Below are positions 16,060 through 24,547 of a DNA stretch of 64,000 bases, piece after piece. A model generated the notes under the pieces. It was not told the DNA's origin. It saw nothing but the letters and a program-made list of their open reading frames with translations, and did not search any database. This stretch comes from Prolixibacteraceae bacterium UBA1413 (GTDB taxonomy: Bacteria; Bacteroidota; Bacteroidia; Bacteroidales; Prolixibacteraceae), in NCBI GenBank assembly GCA_002304925.1, contig DBPT01000032.1, forward strand, positions 62,001 to 126,000. The letters run 5' to 3'. Positions within the stretch are counted from its first letter, which is position 1; every line of letters begins with the position of its first letter. The translations under genes were made by a program, and so were the position numbers.

Positions 16060-18003
16060 TCAATTGATCGTCCGATTTCCCAATTTGTCGGAAAGGAATT
16101 TTTCCAGCTTTTTCAGATTGTGGATTTTTGCCAGCAGATCAAACAACCGGTTTTCATCGCCGGTGGTTTGCAGGGAGCCGATTTCTTCTTCGAGCCGGAG
16201 ATGCATTTCCTTGATCTTTCTCAATTTATATTCGTTCACAATCCGGGGGACCAGCCAGTCAAGGGCGTCACTCTCTTTTTCAGTAAAAGCTCCCGCCTTC
16301 TTCCATCTTTTGCTTTCCACCCATTTCTCCGCCAGCAATGAACTGGCCGTTTGGCTCACAATTTTGTCGGGGTGGAAAAGGAAATATTTCCCGGGGTTGA
16401 AATCAGGATCATCGAGCCTTTCAGCTATTTCCCGAAAGATGGTCTGGAATACCGGTTTTTTAGAAACGATTTCACTTTCAGTAAGTTGTGAGATGATGAA
16501 ATTTCCGACGGAAATGATCCCCGGGAGATTACCATCGTCCTCTTCCTGTTCAAAGAGGGGGATTTTGCAATATTTCAGGAGGAATCGCAGCAGTTCCAGT
16601 TCCTCGGTATCGAGTTCGCCGGGTTTTTCCTGGGGAAAGATGACCTGTCGGGGGGTTCTTGCGGGGGTTTCGAGAGATGGGGAAAAAGCGGGATTTCCTG
16701 TTTTGGCACGAAGGATTTTCCGGACTTCGCTGTAAAGGATCGTTTCCTCGACCCCAAGCAGTTTGCTGCATTCCTTGATGTATACCGACCGGGCGATGGA
16801 ATCAGGAATGACGGCCACGGAGCGGATGACGTCGGTGATCAGGCGTGCCCGGGCCATGGGGTCATTCCCGGCATCACGGAGGAGCAGCGCCGTTTTGAAC
16901 CTGATGAAGTCAGTTTCGTTTCCTGCAATATGTTGAAGGAGTTCCGAAGAGCTGTGCTTCCTGGCGAAGGAATCGGGATCTTCCCCCGGGGGAAACAGCA
17001 GCACTTTCACATTCATCCCCTCTTCCAGAACGAGGTCTATCCCCCTGAGGGAGGCCTTGATCCCCGCCTCATCGCCGTCATACAGGATGGTAATGTTGCT
17101 GGTGAACCGGCGGATCAGCCTGATCTGGTCGGAAGTAAGGGCGGTACCCGAAGAAGCCACCACATTTTCGATGCCCGATTGATGAAACGACAGCACATCG
17201 GTATATCCTTCGACGAGAAAACATTTGTCAGCCCGGGCAATTTCCCGTTTTGCCTGAAAGATCCCATAAACGATGCGGCTCTTGTGATAAATCTCCGATT
17301 CCGGGGAATTGAGATATTTGGCAGAGTCGGCTTCCGCTTTCAGGATGCGGCCGCCAAATCCAATGACCCGCCCGGCAATATTGTGAATGGGAAACATGAC
17401 CCGCCCGGCGAACCGGTCACGTACCCACTCCTCCCGCCTGATGGCAAGCCCCGTTTTTTCGAGGAATTCCATGAGGTAGCCCTCTTTCTGCGCCGCCTCG
17501 GTGAAAATGCTCTTCCCGCTGGGACAAAATCCCAGTTCGAATTTCTTCACGATATCATCCCGGAATCCCCGTTCCCTGAAATAGCTGAGCCCCACCTGGC
17601 GCCCTTCGGGTTCTTCCCACAAATAACGGGTGAAAAAACGCTGGGCAAATCCCGACACGATCATCATGCTTTCACGGTCGTCCTTCTGCTGTTTTTCTTC
17701 GGGCGTCTCCTCCTTTTCAACCACGTCGATGTGGTATTTCCGTGCCAGGTATTTGAGTGCTTCGGGATAGGTGAGGCTTTCGTGCTCCATGATGAAGTTG
17801 ACAGCGGTGCCTCCTTTGCCGCATCCAAAACATTTGAAGATTCCCTTAGACGGGGAAACGGTGAAAGAAGGGGTTTTTTCATTGTGGAAAGGACACAATC
17901 CCAGATAATTGATCCCCCTCCGTTTCAGGTTAACAAAATCGGAAACCACCTCTGTTATTTCAGCGGCATCAATAATCCTTTCGACAGTCACCCGGTCAAT
18001 CAT
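16060..18003 (-). CDS. dnaG: DNA primase
   Basis: A 647-residue primase making RNA primers for replication. The N-terminal CHC2 zinc-binding domain has CPFHNEKTPSFTVSPSKG and CFGCGKGG. The catalytic TOPRIM domain carries LVEGYTDVLSF with its glutamate and ILYDGDEAGIKA with the DxD-like acidic pair. The C-terminal ~200 residues form the helicase-binding region and are poorly conserved, as usual. Length is typical. It stands alone on the minus strand with A+T-rich flanks. A TAATTTTG box (18015-18008) lies only 5 bp from the ATG, so either the transcript is nearly leaderless or the box is chance. Confidence 0.97.
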   Translation of the reverse strand: MIDRVTVERIIDAAEITEVVSDFVNLKRRGINYLGLCPFHNEKTPSFTVSPSKGIFKCFGCGKGGTAVNFIMEHESLTYPEALKYLARKYHIDVVEKEETPEEKQQKDDRESMMIVSGFAQRFFTRYLWEEPEGRQVGLSYFRERGFRDDIVKKFELGFCPSGKSIFTEAAQKEGYLMEFLEKTGLAIRREEWVRDRFAGRVMFPIHNIAGRVIGFGGRILKAEADSAKYLNSPESEIYHKSRIVYGIFQAKREIARADKCFLVEGYTDVLSFHQSGIENVVASSGTALTSDQIRLIRRFTSNITILYDGDEAGIKASLRGIDLVLEEGMNVKVLLFPPGEDPDSFARKHSSSELLQHIAGNETDFIRFKTALLLRDAGNDPMARARLITDVIRSVAVIPDSIARSVYIKECSKLLGVEETILYSEVRKILRAKTGNPAFSPSLETPARTPRQVIFPQEKPGELDTEELELLRFLLKYCKIPLFEQEEDDGNLPGIISVGNFIISQLTESEIVSKKPVFQTIFREIAERLDDPDFNPGKYFLFHPDKIVSQTASSLLAEKWVESKRWKKAGAFTEKESDALDWLVPRIVNEYKLRKIKEMHLRLEEEIGSLQTTGDENRLFDLLAKIHNLKKLEKFLSDKLGNRTIN

Positions 18004-18176
18004 ACAACAAAATTAAAAAATTAGCACCCCCTTTTATGGAAATAAGGCGGGAACTTGTAATTTTAAAAACTGAAGCAGTACGATGTAGCCGAAGTGGCCG
18101 GTCCGGAAGCCTGGAAGCGCAACCCGGAGCTGGCATGAAATTATCAGGCAAATTTTATATTTAAATTGACAGAGAG

Positions 18177-18791
18177 ATGATTAAAAAAACGCTATTTCTC
18201 TTCTTCTTTCTTGCCGTCACCACGGCTGTTTTCTCGCAGCGGTTTGATGGCGGCATGCTGGCCGGTTTCAACGGAACCCAGGTAGAGGGAGACACCTACA
18301 AGGGGTATCACAAACCCGGGATCCTCGCCGGGGCATGGGTGCAGACCGACCTGATGCCCGCGGTTTTCGGCGGCATGGAATTGAAATTTTCCCAAAAAGG
18401 TGCCCGCAGTAAAATGGATCCCAAAAATCCGGTGCCCGAAAAATACATCATGCGGCTTAGCTATCTGGAGCTTCCGGTATATGCGGGGTTCCGAAGCAGC
18501 GAACTGATATCTGTGATCGGGGGGGCCTCTTTTGGCTATCTGTTGAGTTCCGAGGAAATCAACGAAGACGGCAAATTTCCCCCTGAAGACCAGAAGCCTT
18601 TCAACATCCTGGACCTTCAGCCTTTCTTGGGATTTCAGTTTGATGTGATAGAGCAGTTGAAAATAGACCTCCGTCTGGCCTATTCGGTACTTCCCGTCAG
18701 GGGAAAACCCGATAACGACCTCTGGTACTGGCGGCAGAACCAGTTCAACAACGTGATTTCGCTGGCCGTTTATTACCAGCTTAACAGGTAA
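18177..18791 (+). CDS. Outer-membrane beta-barrel protein (PorT-like family)
   Basis: A 204-residue protein with a clear signal peptide (KKTLFLFFFLAVTTAVFSQ) and alternating hydrophobic strands such as GGMLAGFNGTQVEGD, PGILAGAWVQTD, MGGMELKFSQKG-type pattern and SLAVYYQLNR at the end. It fits the ~200-residue eight-strand barrels annotated as porin family or PorT in Bacteroidota. PorT itself is a T9SS component; whether this is the true PorT cannot be decided from sequence alone. It ends 14 bp before ubiX on the same strand, so the two are probably co-transcribed without any obvious functional link. Confidence 0.8.
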   Translation: MIKKTLFLFFFLAVTTAVFSQRFDGGMLAGFNGTQVEGDTYKGYHKPGILAGAWVQTDLMPAVFGGMELKFSQKGARSKMDPKNPVPEKYIMRLSYLELPVYAGFRSSELISVIGGASFGYLLSSEEINEDGKFPPEDQKPFNILDLQPFLGFQFDVIEQLKIDLRLAYSVLPVRGKPDNDLWYWRQNQFNNVISLAVYYQLNR

Positions 18792-18805
18792 ATGAAACCC
18801 CGACA

Positions 18806-19375
18806 ATGAACATGAAGCGAAAGATCATCGTTGCCGTCACCGGGGCCAGCGGGGCGATCTACGCCCGTCTGCTCATGGAAACCCTGTCCCGGCTGGAGGA
18901 ACAGGTGGCAGAGGCTGCGGTGATGCTCTCCGCCAACGCTGCCCGTATCTGGGAATATGAGCTGGAAAAAGCTTTTTCGCCACCCCCCCCCTTCCGGCAG
19001 TATGAAAACGATGACTTCACAGCCCCTTTTGCTTCCGGTTCTTCCGACTGGGATACCCTGGTGGTCTGTCCCTGCTCCATGGGCACCCTGGGACGTATCG
19101 CCAACGGCATCTCCGACGACCTGGTCACCCGCGCCGCAGATGTTATGCTGAAAGAGCGTCGAACCCTTATCCTGGTGCCGCGCGAAACCCCCTGCAACCT
19201 GATCCATATTGAAAACATGCGCACGATCACCCTCGCGGGAGGTATCATCTGCCCCGCCAATCCATCCTTTTATTCGAAACCACGCACCGCCGAAGAAACT
19301 GCCATGACTGTTATTAACCGCATCGTGAACCTGGCCCGGTTTGTTCATCACCCCTACCGGTGGGGAGAAAAATAA
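18806..19375 (+). CDS. ubiX: Flavin prenyltransferase UbiX
   Basis: A 189-residue enzyme that joins dimethylallyl phosphate to reduced FMN, making the prenyl-FMN cofactor needed by UbiD-type decarboxylases. The Rossmann-like flavodoxin fold is clear: VAVTGASGAIYARLL for FMN binding, VVCPCSMGTLGRIANGISDD, LILVPRETPCNLIHIENM and GGIICPANPSFY. Length matches the family. In menaquinone-making Bacteroidota it supports the UbiD/MqnP-like step or aromatic acid metabolism. A strong hairpin follows the stop directly. Confidence 0.95.
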   Translation: MNMKRKIIVAVTGASGAIYARLLMETLSRLEEQVAEAAVMLSANAARIWEYELEKAFSPPPPFRQYENDDFTAPFASGSSDWDTLVVCPCSMGTLGRIANGISDDLVTRAADVMLKERRTLILVPRETPCNLIHIENMRTITLAGGIICPANPSFYSKPRTAEETAMTVINRIVNLARFVHHPYRWGEK

Positions 19376-19404
19376 AACAGGGGGTGTTCTTCACCCCCTG
19401 TTTT
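19374..19404. terminator. Strong bidirectional intrinsic terminator after ubiX
   Basis: Arms AAAACAGGGGGTG (19374-19386) and CACCCCCTGTTTT (19392-19404) pair perfectly over 13 bp around a 5-nt loop. It serves ubiX from the left and the ACP-like gene from the right, with A- and T-runs built into the stem. It overlaps the last bases of the ubiX stop codon. Confidence 0.9.
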
Positions 19405-19421
19405 ATTACTACTTGATTCTG

Positions 19422-19658
19422 TCAAGCTGATTCCTTTAACAAATCAATCGTGTCGTTTACACTCTCTACTTTTTTCAACTTCTCATCCTCCACATCCACC
19501 TTGAAAATATGCTCCAGATAATAGGTGAAAATGGTCCAGTCGGTGGAGTCAAAGTGAAGATCTTCGCTGAATTTGGCATCCAGGGAGATGTCTTCTTTCC
19601 TGACCCCTGTTTTGCGCAAAACCCGGTAAAGGTTTCTTCTGATCGTTTTGTTTTCCAT
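19422..19658 (-). CDS. Acyl-carrier-protein-like protein
   Basis: A 78-residue acidic protein with the size and helix pattern of acyl carrier proteins. The phosphopantetheine attachment serine is S38 in DLHFDSTDW, a DS[TL] site. The following segment FKVDVEDEKLKKVESVNDTI matches helices III-IV. It is not part of a fatty-acid cluster: no fabF, fabD or ketosynthase is near, so it may serve a specialised role, for example in lipid or peptidoglycan-linked chemistry. It lies between ubiX (convergent) and the GNAT gene (same strand, about 290 bp upstream). The gap to that gene carries repeat copy B. Confidence 0.82.
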   Translation of the reverse strand: MENKTIRRNLYRVLRKTGVRKEDISLDAKFSEDLHFDSTDWTIFTYYLEHIFKVDVEDEKLKKVESVNDTIDLLKESA

Positions 19659-19694
19659 AGTTTGATTTCAATTACCTGTCGATTTCCGTAATTT

Positions 19695-19809
19695 GAATTT
19701 CGGTACGCGCATTCCCCGTCCGCTCTGCGACGGGGTAAGCGTACAAAACACTAAAAAAGTCCTTGACGAAATCGGATTCCCCACTCCTCTGCAGCGGGGA
19801 GTTTCAAAT
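19695..19809. repeat. Intergenic palindromic repeat, copy B
   Basis: About 115 bp aligning with part of copy A: shared blocks include CCCCGTC..GGGGTAA, AAAGTCCT and AATCGGATTCC. It has two hairpins, CCCCGTC / GACGGGG (19714-19735) and TCCCC / GGGGA (19778-19800). The arm sequences differ from copy A but pairing is kept. It lies between the GNAT gene and the ACP-like gene. Confidence 0.7.
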
Positions 19810-19948
19810 ATCGAACAAACGAATTTTTGGGTCAAATATATTCATTTTTAAATACAACTTCCTTCGATTAACAGTTTTTAACCATAGGAAGGGATAATCT
19901 CAAGAACCTCAGGGTAACGGAAATGCCATTCTTTTGCCGGTTTCGGGT

Positions 19949-20506
19949 TCAGGACCGGGTCAGGGAGGCGATCCACTCTTTGCGGAGAATGCTGTAAATT
20001 TCCAGGTTAAAATAGCGGTCGGAATGGTATTCCCCGTCCCTTTCAACGCCTTCCATGACAAGACCCAGGCGTTGCGGGATGGCGGCGCTTTTTGCATTTC
20101 CGACAGCCACCTTGATCTGGATGCGGTTGAAGTTGAGGTTGCGGAAGCCATAGTCGATCATTTTCCGTACCGTACGGGTCATGATCCCTTTTCCCTGCAT
20201 TCTTTCGGCCATCCAATAGCCTATTTCCGTCTTGCGGTTGACGTAGTCCATCTCTTTATATCCCGCTAGTCCGGCAAATTCTCCCTTGTACCAGATGGTA
20301 AACACTTCATTTTGTTTTTTTTCCGATTCCGAGAGGATGCTGCTGACATAACGGCGGGTGTCTTCCTGTGTGCGGGTCTGGTCAACAAAGGGAAGCCAGC
20401 GTCGCAGGAAAGTCCTGTTTTCCCAAATGGTTTCATAGATCATCGCGGAATGCGACAGTTTTAATTCTTCGAGATGAAGGTCATCATCGACATACAGGTA
20501 TTCCAT
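19949..20506 (-). CDS. GNAT N-acetyltransferase, RimJ/RimL type
   Basis: A 185-residue acetyltransferase of the RimJ/RimL group, which acetylates protein N-termini or small amines with acetyl-CoA. Visible are the N-terminal LEELKLSHSAMIYETIWENR, FAGLAGYKEMD, GYWMAERMQGKGIMTRTVRK with the Q/RxxGxG/A acetyl-CoA loop, and NFNRIQIKVAVGNAKSAAIP. Length is standard for ribosomal-protein-serine type enzymes. The substrate is not known. The short gap to the divergent cyclophilin gene contains the TAACTTTG box of that gene. Confidence 0.9.
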   Translation of the reverse strand: MEYLYVDDDLHLEELKLSHSAMIYETIWENRTFLRRWLPFVDQTRTQEDTRRYVSSILSESEKKQNEVFTIWYKGEFAGLAGYKEMDYVNRKTEIGYWMAERMQGKGIMTRTVRKMIDYGFRNLNFNRIQIKVAVGNAKSAAIPQRLGLVMEGVERDGEYHSDRYFNLEIYSILRKEWIASLTRS

Positions 20507-20519
20507 TCTGATTCTTTTT

Positions 20520-20527
20520 TAACTTTG
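20520..20527 (+). promoter_or_regulatory. Candidate -7 box of the cyclophilin gene
   Basis: TAACTTTG matches TAnnTTTG 30 bp upstream of the ATG at 20558. It sits in an imperfect palindrome AACTTT..AAAGTT. No clear -33 element. Confidence 0.4.
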
Positions 20528-20557
20528 CCGCTAAAGTTAAGTAAAACCAAAAACAGG

Positions 20558-21385
20558 ATGATGAGAACGAAAGCAATATTAGGGATGCTGCTGATGCTGG
20601 TCTGGGGAAGTTCCTGCAGTCAGACGCCGAAGGCACATGATGGTACGGTGGTGATGATCACCACTGACCTGGGTGATATCAGGGTTAAGTTGTATGACCA
20701 AACCCCGCTACACCGCGATAATTTCGTGAAGCTTGCCAGCGAAGGTTTTTATGATGGGGTTTTATTTCACCGGGTGATCCGGGAATTTATGGTCCAGGCA
20801 GGAGATCCCTCTTCCAGGGGAGCTCAGCCGGGGGTTATGCTGGGGAATGGGGGTCCCAACTACACGATAGCGGCGGAATTTGTCCCTGAATTGTTTCACC
20901 GGAAAGGGGCGCTGGCAGCTGCCCGGCAGGGGGATCAGGTAAACCCGGCAAAGGCTTCGAGCGGCTCCCAGTTCTACATTGTCCAGGGCAAGGTATGGCG
21001 TTCTGGCGAACTCGACACCCTCGAACTCCGGATGAACGGAAGCGTTCAACAAAATATCATGCGTACCGTTTTCACGCCGGTACAGCAGGAACTGGAAAAA
21101 TTGCGGCAGGAAAACAATCAGCAGGACTTTAACATGAAGGTAGCGGAATTGCAGGCCATAGCAGACAGCCTGTACCAGGCGGCACCGAAAATGAAATTCT
21201 CCGCGGCCCAGCGGGAAGTCTATACCACGGTGGGCGGGACTCCCCACCTCGACGGAGGCTATACCGTCTTCGGGGAAGTGGTGGAAGGACTGGAAGTGAT
21301 CGACAAAATCGCTGCCGTAGAAACCGACGGCAACAACCGGCCACGGCACGATATCGCCATTAAAAGGATGAAAGTTCTGAAATAG
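20558..21385 (+). CDS. Peptidyl-prolyl cis-trans isomerase, cyclophilin type, probable lipoprotein
   Basis: A 275-residue cyclophilin. The signal sequence ends LVWGSSCSQ with a candidate lipidated cysteine, so it is probably anchored in the periplasm or outer membrane. Catalytic-domain motifs are FHRVIREFMVQAGDP, SSRGAQPG, SGSQFYIVQG and HLDGGYTVFGEVVEGL. Between SQFYIVQG and the last motif lies an insertion of about 75 residues, rich in glutamine and charge (NIMRTVFTPVQQELEKLRQE), typical of Bacteroidota PPIases and possibly a coiled-coil substrate arm. The start is set at the ATG before the signal peptide; the frame stays open upstream but overlaps the GNAT gene. Confidence 0.92.
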   Translation: MMRTKAILGMLLMLVWGSSCSQTPKAHDGTVVMITTDLGDIRVKLYDQTPLHRDNFVKLASEGFYDGVLFHRVIREFMVQAGDPSSRGAQPGVMLGNGGPNYTIAAEFVPELFHRKGALAAARQGDQVNPAKASSGSQFYIVQGKVWRSGELDTLELRMNGSVQQNIMRTVFTPVQQELEKLRQENNQQDFNMKVAELQAIADSLYQAAPKMKFSAAQREVYTTVGGTPHLDGGYTVFGEVVEGLEVIDKIAAVETDGNNRPRHDIAIKRMKVLK

Positions 21386-21394
21386 GAATCACCA

Positions 21395-21551
21395 ATTGAA
21401 ACTCCCCGCCGCTGAGCAACGACGAAACGAATCCCGAGAAACCGGGATAAGTTCGACGGGTTTCAGCACCGGATCAGACATAAGCATAGACCAGACATTA
21501 ATGCTTACCTCACACAAAGAACGGATATAGTCAATGTGCTCACCGGAATTC
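21395..21551. repeat. Intergenic palindromic repeat, copy C
   Basis: About 157 bp that aligns with the reverse complement of copy A, but lacks the ~60-bp middle block. Conserved parts: CTCCCCGCCGCTGAG, the hairpin ATCCCG / CGGGAT (21431-21448), ATTAATGCTTACCT, ACAAAGAACGGATATAGTC and CTCACCGGAATTC at the end. It fills the gap between the converging cyclophilin and trpS genes, where it may also help terminate both. Confidence 0.8.
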
Positions 21552-21609
21552 CTCGCGCTGCTTTTCCTCCCGGCCCCGCCCGGAAATCCGGGAATCGGCA
21601 GCAATGGCT

Positions 21610-22623
21610 TTACCAAAGCCTGTTGAGCCCGATGAGCTTTTTTACCTCTGACAGGGTGCGGGCTGCCGATTCACGCGCTTTGTCCGCTCCTTCCCGGGCT
21701 ACGCGCGACAGGTAAGCCTCATCGTTGCGGATGGCCAGGATCTTCTCCCGGATGGGTTCCGTAAAGGAGATGATGTCTTCGGCAAGCTGCTTTTTCATGT
21801 CGCCATACCTGATCTGGCAGCTGTTGTATTGATCCTCAAAGAAAGCGACCGTCTCCGGGGAGGAGACAATGCCCATCAGGGTAAAGAGATTCCGGATGGG
21901 TTCCGGCTTTTGCTGATTCATCATGGTGGGACCGCTGTCAGTGACGGCGCGCATCACCTTTTTCCGGATGCTCCCGGCTTCCTCGACGAGAAAAATGCCA
22001 TTCCCCTCCGACTTGCCCATTTTTCCTGAACCATCCAGTCCGGGAACCTTGATCATATCTTTTCCGTCGAAGGAAAACGGTTTAGGCAACGGGAAGAGGC
22101 GGTGTCCGTACATGTGATTAAAGCGGGTAGCGAATTTGCGGGCCATCTCCAGATTTTGCTGCTGGTCTTTTCCCACCGGTACGAAATTGGCCTTGTGGAT
22201 GATGATGTCGCTGGCCATCAGTACCGGATAAGTAAGCAATCCGGCATTTACATTGTCGGGATTCTGGCGAGCCTTCTCCTTGAAGGAGGTGGTCCGTTCC
22301 AGCTCTCCCAGATAAGCGTTCATATTCAGCAGGGTATACAATTCCACCACTTCGGGAACATCACTCTGAATGAAGATGGTGGCCTGTTCCGGGTCAATGC
22401 CGCAGGCCAGGTATTCGGCCAGCACCTGCTTGACGCCCGACTGCAGATTTTCAGGAGTCGGATGGGTGGTCAGCGAATGTAGGTCGGCAATGAAAAAATA
22501 ACACTGATATTCCGACTGCATCTTCACAAAACTGCGCACCGCCCCGAAATAGTTGCCCAAATGAAGATTGCCCGTGGGCCGGATGCCGCTGACCACAATT
22601 TTCCTGTGTTTCTTCTCTGTCAT
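21610..22623 (-). CDS. trpS: Tryptophan--tRNA ligase
   Basis: A 337-residue class Ic synthetase charging tRNA-Trp. The HIGH-type motif is PTGNLHLGNYFGA and the KMSKS-type motif is GKMGKSEGN; GKDQQQNLEMARKFA is the tryptophan-pocket helix region. The ATG at 22623 gives the standard length; the reading frame stays open for 56 more codons upstream but these are not conserved in character. It has the best promoter in the window. It is monocistronic, and it converges with the cyclophilin gene across repeat copy C. Confidence 0.96.
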   Translation of the reverse strand: MTEKKHRKIVVSGIRPTGNLHLGNYFGAVRSFVKMQSEYQCYFFIADLHSLTTHPTPENLQSGVKQVLAEYLACGIDPEQATIFIQSDVPEVVELYTLLNMNAYLGELERTTSFKEKARQNPDNVNAGLLTYPVLMASDIIIHKANFVPVGKDQQQNLEMARKFATRFNHMYGHRLFPLPKPFSFDGKDMIKVPGLDGSGKMGKSEGNGIFLVEEAGSIRKKVMRAVTDSGPTMMNQQKPEPIRNLFTLMGIVSSPETVAFFEDQYNSCQIRYGDMKKQLAEDIISFTEPIREKILAIRNDEAYLSRVAREGADKARESAARTLSEVKKLIGLNRLW

Positions 22624-22662
22624 GATACGCTTTTTTTGTTTCTCCGAAAACCGGAACCACCG

Positions 22663-22693
22663 CAAAAATAACGCTCCCTTTTCAAAGTTCAAA
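22663..22693 (-). promoter_or_regulatory. trpS promoter (TTTG-N19-TAnnTTTG)
   Basis: On the minus strand TTTG at 22693-22690 is followed after exactly 19 nt by TATTTTTG at 22670-22663, matching the Bacteroidota sigma-AB consensus with its usual spacing. It is 40 bp upstream of the trpS ATG. This is the best promoter match I found. Confidence 0.6.
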
Positions 22694-22768
22694 TTCCGGA
22701 GATAAAAATAAAAAATGTAACATTTTGAAGAGAATACCGTCATAAGAGGGAAAAGCTTCTGAAGCGGC

Positions 22769-23254
22769 ATGACCATCGAGGAGTACAACAAATCTGTTAC
22801 CCAGTATGCTGACCGGTTGTACCGGTTTGTGGCGAAGAACGTGAAGGATCTTCATTTTGCGGAGGACATCGTGCAGGACAGTTATGAAAAATTGTGGAAA
22901 AATGTGTCGCAGGTCAACGGCGAAAAGGTGAAGACTTACCTGTTCACCACGGCTTACCACACCCTGATCGACAGGGTGCGTAAAGAGAAACGGATGTTTT
23001 ATGCTGAAACGCTGCCCGACAGGGCTGAAAGTTTCGCTTCTCCCGGCTACGACGTGACGGAAAGGGTGAATGAGGCGGTAGGCAAACTCCCCGAAATACA
23101 GCGAATCGTCATCACCCTCCGCGATTATGAAGGGTACTCGTACCAGGAGATCGGGGAAATCACGGGCCTCGGGGAATCACAGGTGAAAGTTTACATTTAC
23201 CGGGCGAGGCTTTTTTTGAAGAATTACATAGGCAAAATCGATGTTTTGATATAA
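22769..23254 (+). CDS. ECF-type RNA polymerase sigma factor
   Basis: A 161-residue sigma-70 family factor of the extracytoplasmic-function kind. Region 2 covers YADRLYRFVAKNVKDLHFAE and DIVQDSYEKLWKN, and region 2.4 the TAYHTLIDRVRKEKR stretch; region 4 has LPEIQRIVITLRDYEGYSYQ and EIGEITGLGESQVKVYIYRA as the recognition helix. There is no region 1.1 or 3. It begins a plus-strand operon with an anti-sigma-like membrane protein 5 bp downstream and an outer-membrane barrel after that. Such sets respond to envelope signals in Bacteroidota; the signal is unknown. It is divergent from trpS. Confidence 0.92.
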   Translation: MTIEEYNKSVTQYADRLYRFVAKNVKDLHFAEDIVQDSYEKLWKNVSQVNGEKVKTYLFTTAYHTLIDRVRKEKRMFYAETLPDRAESFASPGYDVTERVNEAVGKLPEIQRIVITLRDYEGYSYQEIGEITGLGESQVKVYIYRARLFLKNYIGKIDVLI

Positions 23255-23259
23255 GTTCC

Positions 23260-24444
23260 ATGGAGATCACCCGTGAAAATTACGAATCCTGGTTTCTCGA
23301 TTACCTGGAAGGCCGCCTGGAAGAGGGGATGATGGATGAATTCATCCGTTTCGTCCACGAAAATCCCGACCTGAAGGAGGAATTGAGCAGATATGATGCG
23401 GTTTCGCTGGATGATCGCGGGATGGTCTTTGAGGGCAAGGAGAAGCTGAAAAAAGAGGTTTTTGACCTGCCGGAGACCTTTGACGAGGCGGCCATCGCCC
23501 ACATGGAGGGGGACCTTGAACCTTTCGGCATGGAGCGTTTCGAAGATTACCTGCAGCGCCATCCCGAAAAGCGACGGGAAGCCGACCTTTTCCTGGTGAC
23601 GCGGCTGGTTCCTGACACGTCCCTTGTTTTCCCCGGAAAGAAGAAGCTCCTCCGTACGCCGGTGATCCGGCTGATCCTGAACCGGGCCCTGCAAATTGCG
23701 GCAGTTCTCCTGGTGGCTGTCCTGGTCCGGGTGATCCAGGAAAACCACGCCATTTTCCCGGGAAAGGAAACCCAAGTGGCGGAAACCGAAATCACCGGCA
23801 CCGGCACCATCACCCCCGATCGGGAGAATCTTCAGGAATCCCTTCCGGAATTGGAAATGCGAAATAGTGGTGAGCGGAACAAGGGAAAAGGAGATGACAA
23901 CACCGCCGGGCAGGCTGTCGGAAACGGTCCCGGGAATGAGACGGCATTTCCGGGAACAGAGAGGCCGATGATGGCCGATAACCGGCCTGATGCCAGGCAT
24001 GATACCCACCGCAAAGAAAGCAATTCTCCCCTCCCCTCCGGTACCTTCTCACCTTCGGCCGAAAACCCTGCCCCCACAATCACCCGAAACCGGGAAACCA
24101 TTCCGGAACTGCCCGTGATCAGGAAAACAGGGCTCGAAACTGCTTCCCCACCGGTAACCCTGGCAAAGGCAGCAATACCGCCCGCAGAGGAACCCCTTCT
24201 GGCTGATACGGAAACTGAATTACTTCCGTTGGATGAAATCCTCCTGGAAAAAACAGGACTCAACGAGATCAGAGACCACCTCGATGACCTCACCATCAGC
24301 AAGGTGACCCGCTTCGGTCTTAAACTGGCCTCCACCCTGACAAAAGAAAAATTCAACTACAACACCAATGCCGACGGAGAAATCATCGCTTTTAACCTCG
24401 ACACCAAACTCCTCGGACTCTCCATTCCCGTCAGAAAGGAGTAG
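23260..24444 (+). CDS. Putative anti-sigma factor, single-pass membrane protein
   Basis: A 394-residue protein 5 bp after the ECF sigma gene. Residues 1-130 are acidic and helical (ENYESWFLDYLEGRLEEGMM, then EFIRFVHENPDLKEEL), the type of segment that holds sigma factors in Bacteroidota anti-sigma proteins. One transmembrane helix lies near 143-158 (ALQIAAVLLVAVLVRV). The periplasmic part is low complexity, rich in Pro, Glu, Thr and Asn, then a folded-looking C-terminus (ISKVTRFGLKLASTLTKEKF, ending LGLSIPVRKE). No zinc HxxxCxxC motif was seen. Function is inferred from position, topology and N-terminal pattern. Confidence 0.72.
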   Translation: MEITRENYESWFLDYLEGRLEEGMMDEFIRFVHENPDLKEELSRYDAVSLDDRGMVFEGKEKLKKEVFDLPETFDEAAIAHMEGDLEPFGMERFEDYLQRHPEKRREADLFLVTRLVPDTSLVFPGKKKLLRTPVIRLILNRALQIAAVLLVAVLVRVIQENHAIFPGKETQVAETEITGTGTITPDRENLQESLPELEMRNSGERNKGKGDDNTAGQAVGNGPGNETAFPGTERPMMADNRPDARHDTHRKESNSPLPSGTFSPSAENPAPTITRNRETIPELPVIRKTGLETASPPVTLAKAAIPPAEEPLLADTETELLPLDEILLEKTGLNEIRDHLDDLTISKVTRFGLKLASTLTKEKFNYNTNADGEIIAFNLDTKLLGLSIPVRKE

Positions 24445-24485
24445 TTGTAACATTTGCCAGGCTTGCCCGTCATACGGGCAGAATC

Positions 24486-24532
24486 GGAACTCCCCGCTGC
24501 AGAGCGGACGGGGAACGCGATCACCGGAATTC
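24486..24532. repeat. Intergenic palindromic repeat, copy D (short form)
   Basis: A 47-bp unit with CTCCCCGCTGCAGAGCGG, then GACGGGG, then ATCACCGGAATTC. It equals copy B (reverse complement) with everything between two GCAGA direct repeats removed, so it looks like a recombination deletion product. A CCGCT / AGCGG stem is kept. It sits between the anti-sigma gene and the barrel gene, 15 bp before the latter's ATG, within the probable operon. Confidence 0.7.
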
Positions 24533-24547
24533 AAAAAATTAAAAACT

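Noticed and set aside
16930..18024. Plus-strand open frame of 364 codons opposite dnaG.
   Set aside because: Antisense shadow of an unambiguous primase gene; low similarity to any family and no promoter.
21389..21616. Minus-strand frame of 75 codons overlapping the trpS end.
   Set aside because: Falls within repeat copy C and has no protein-like features.
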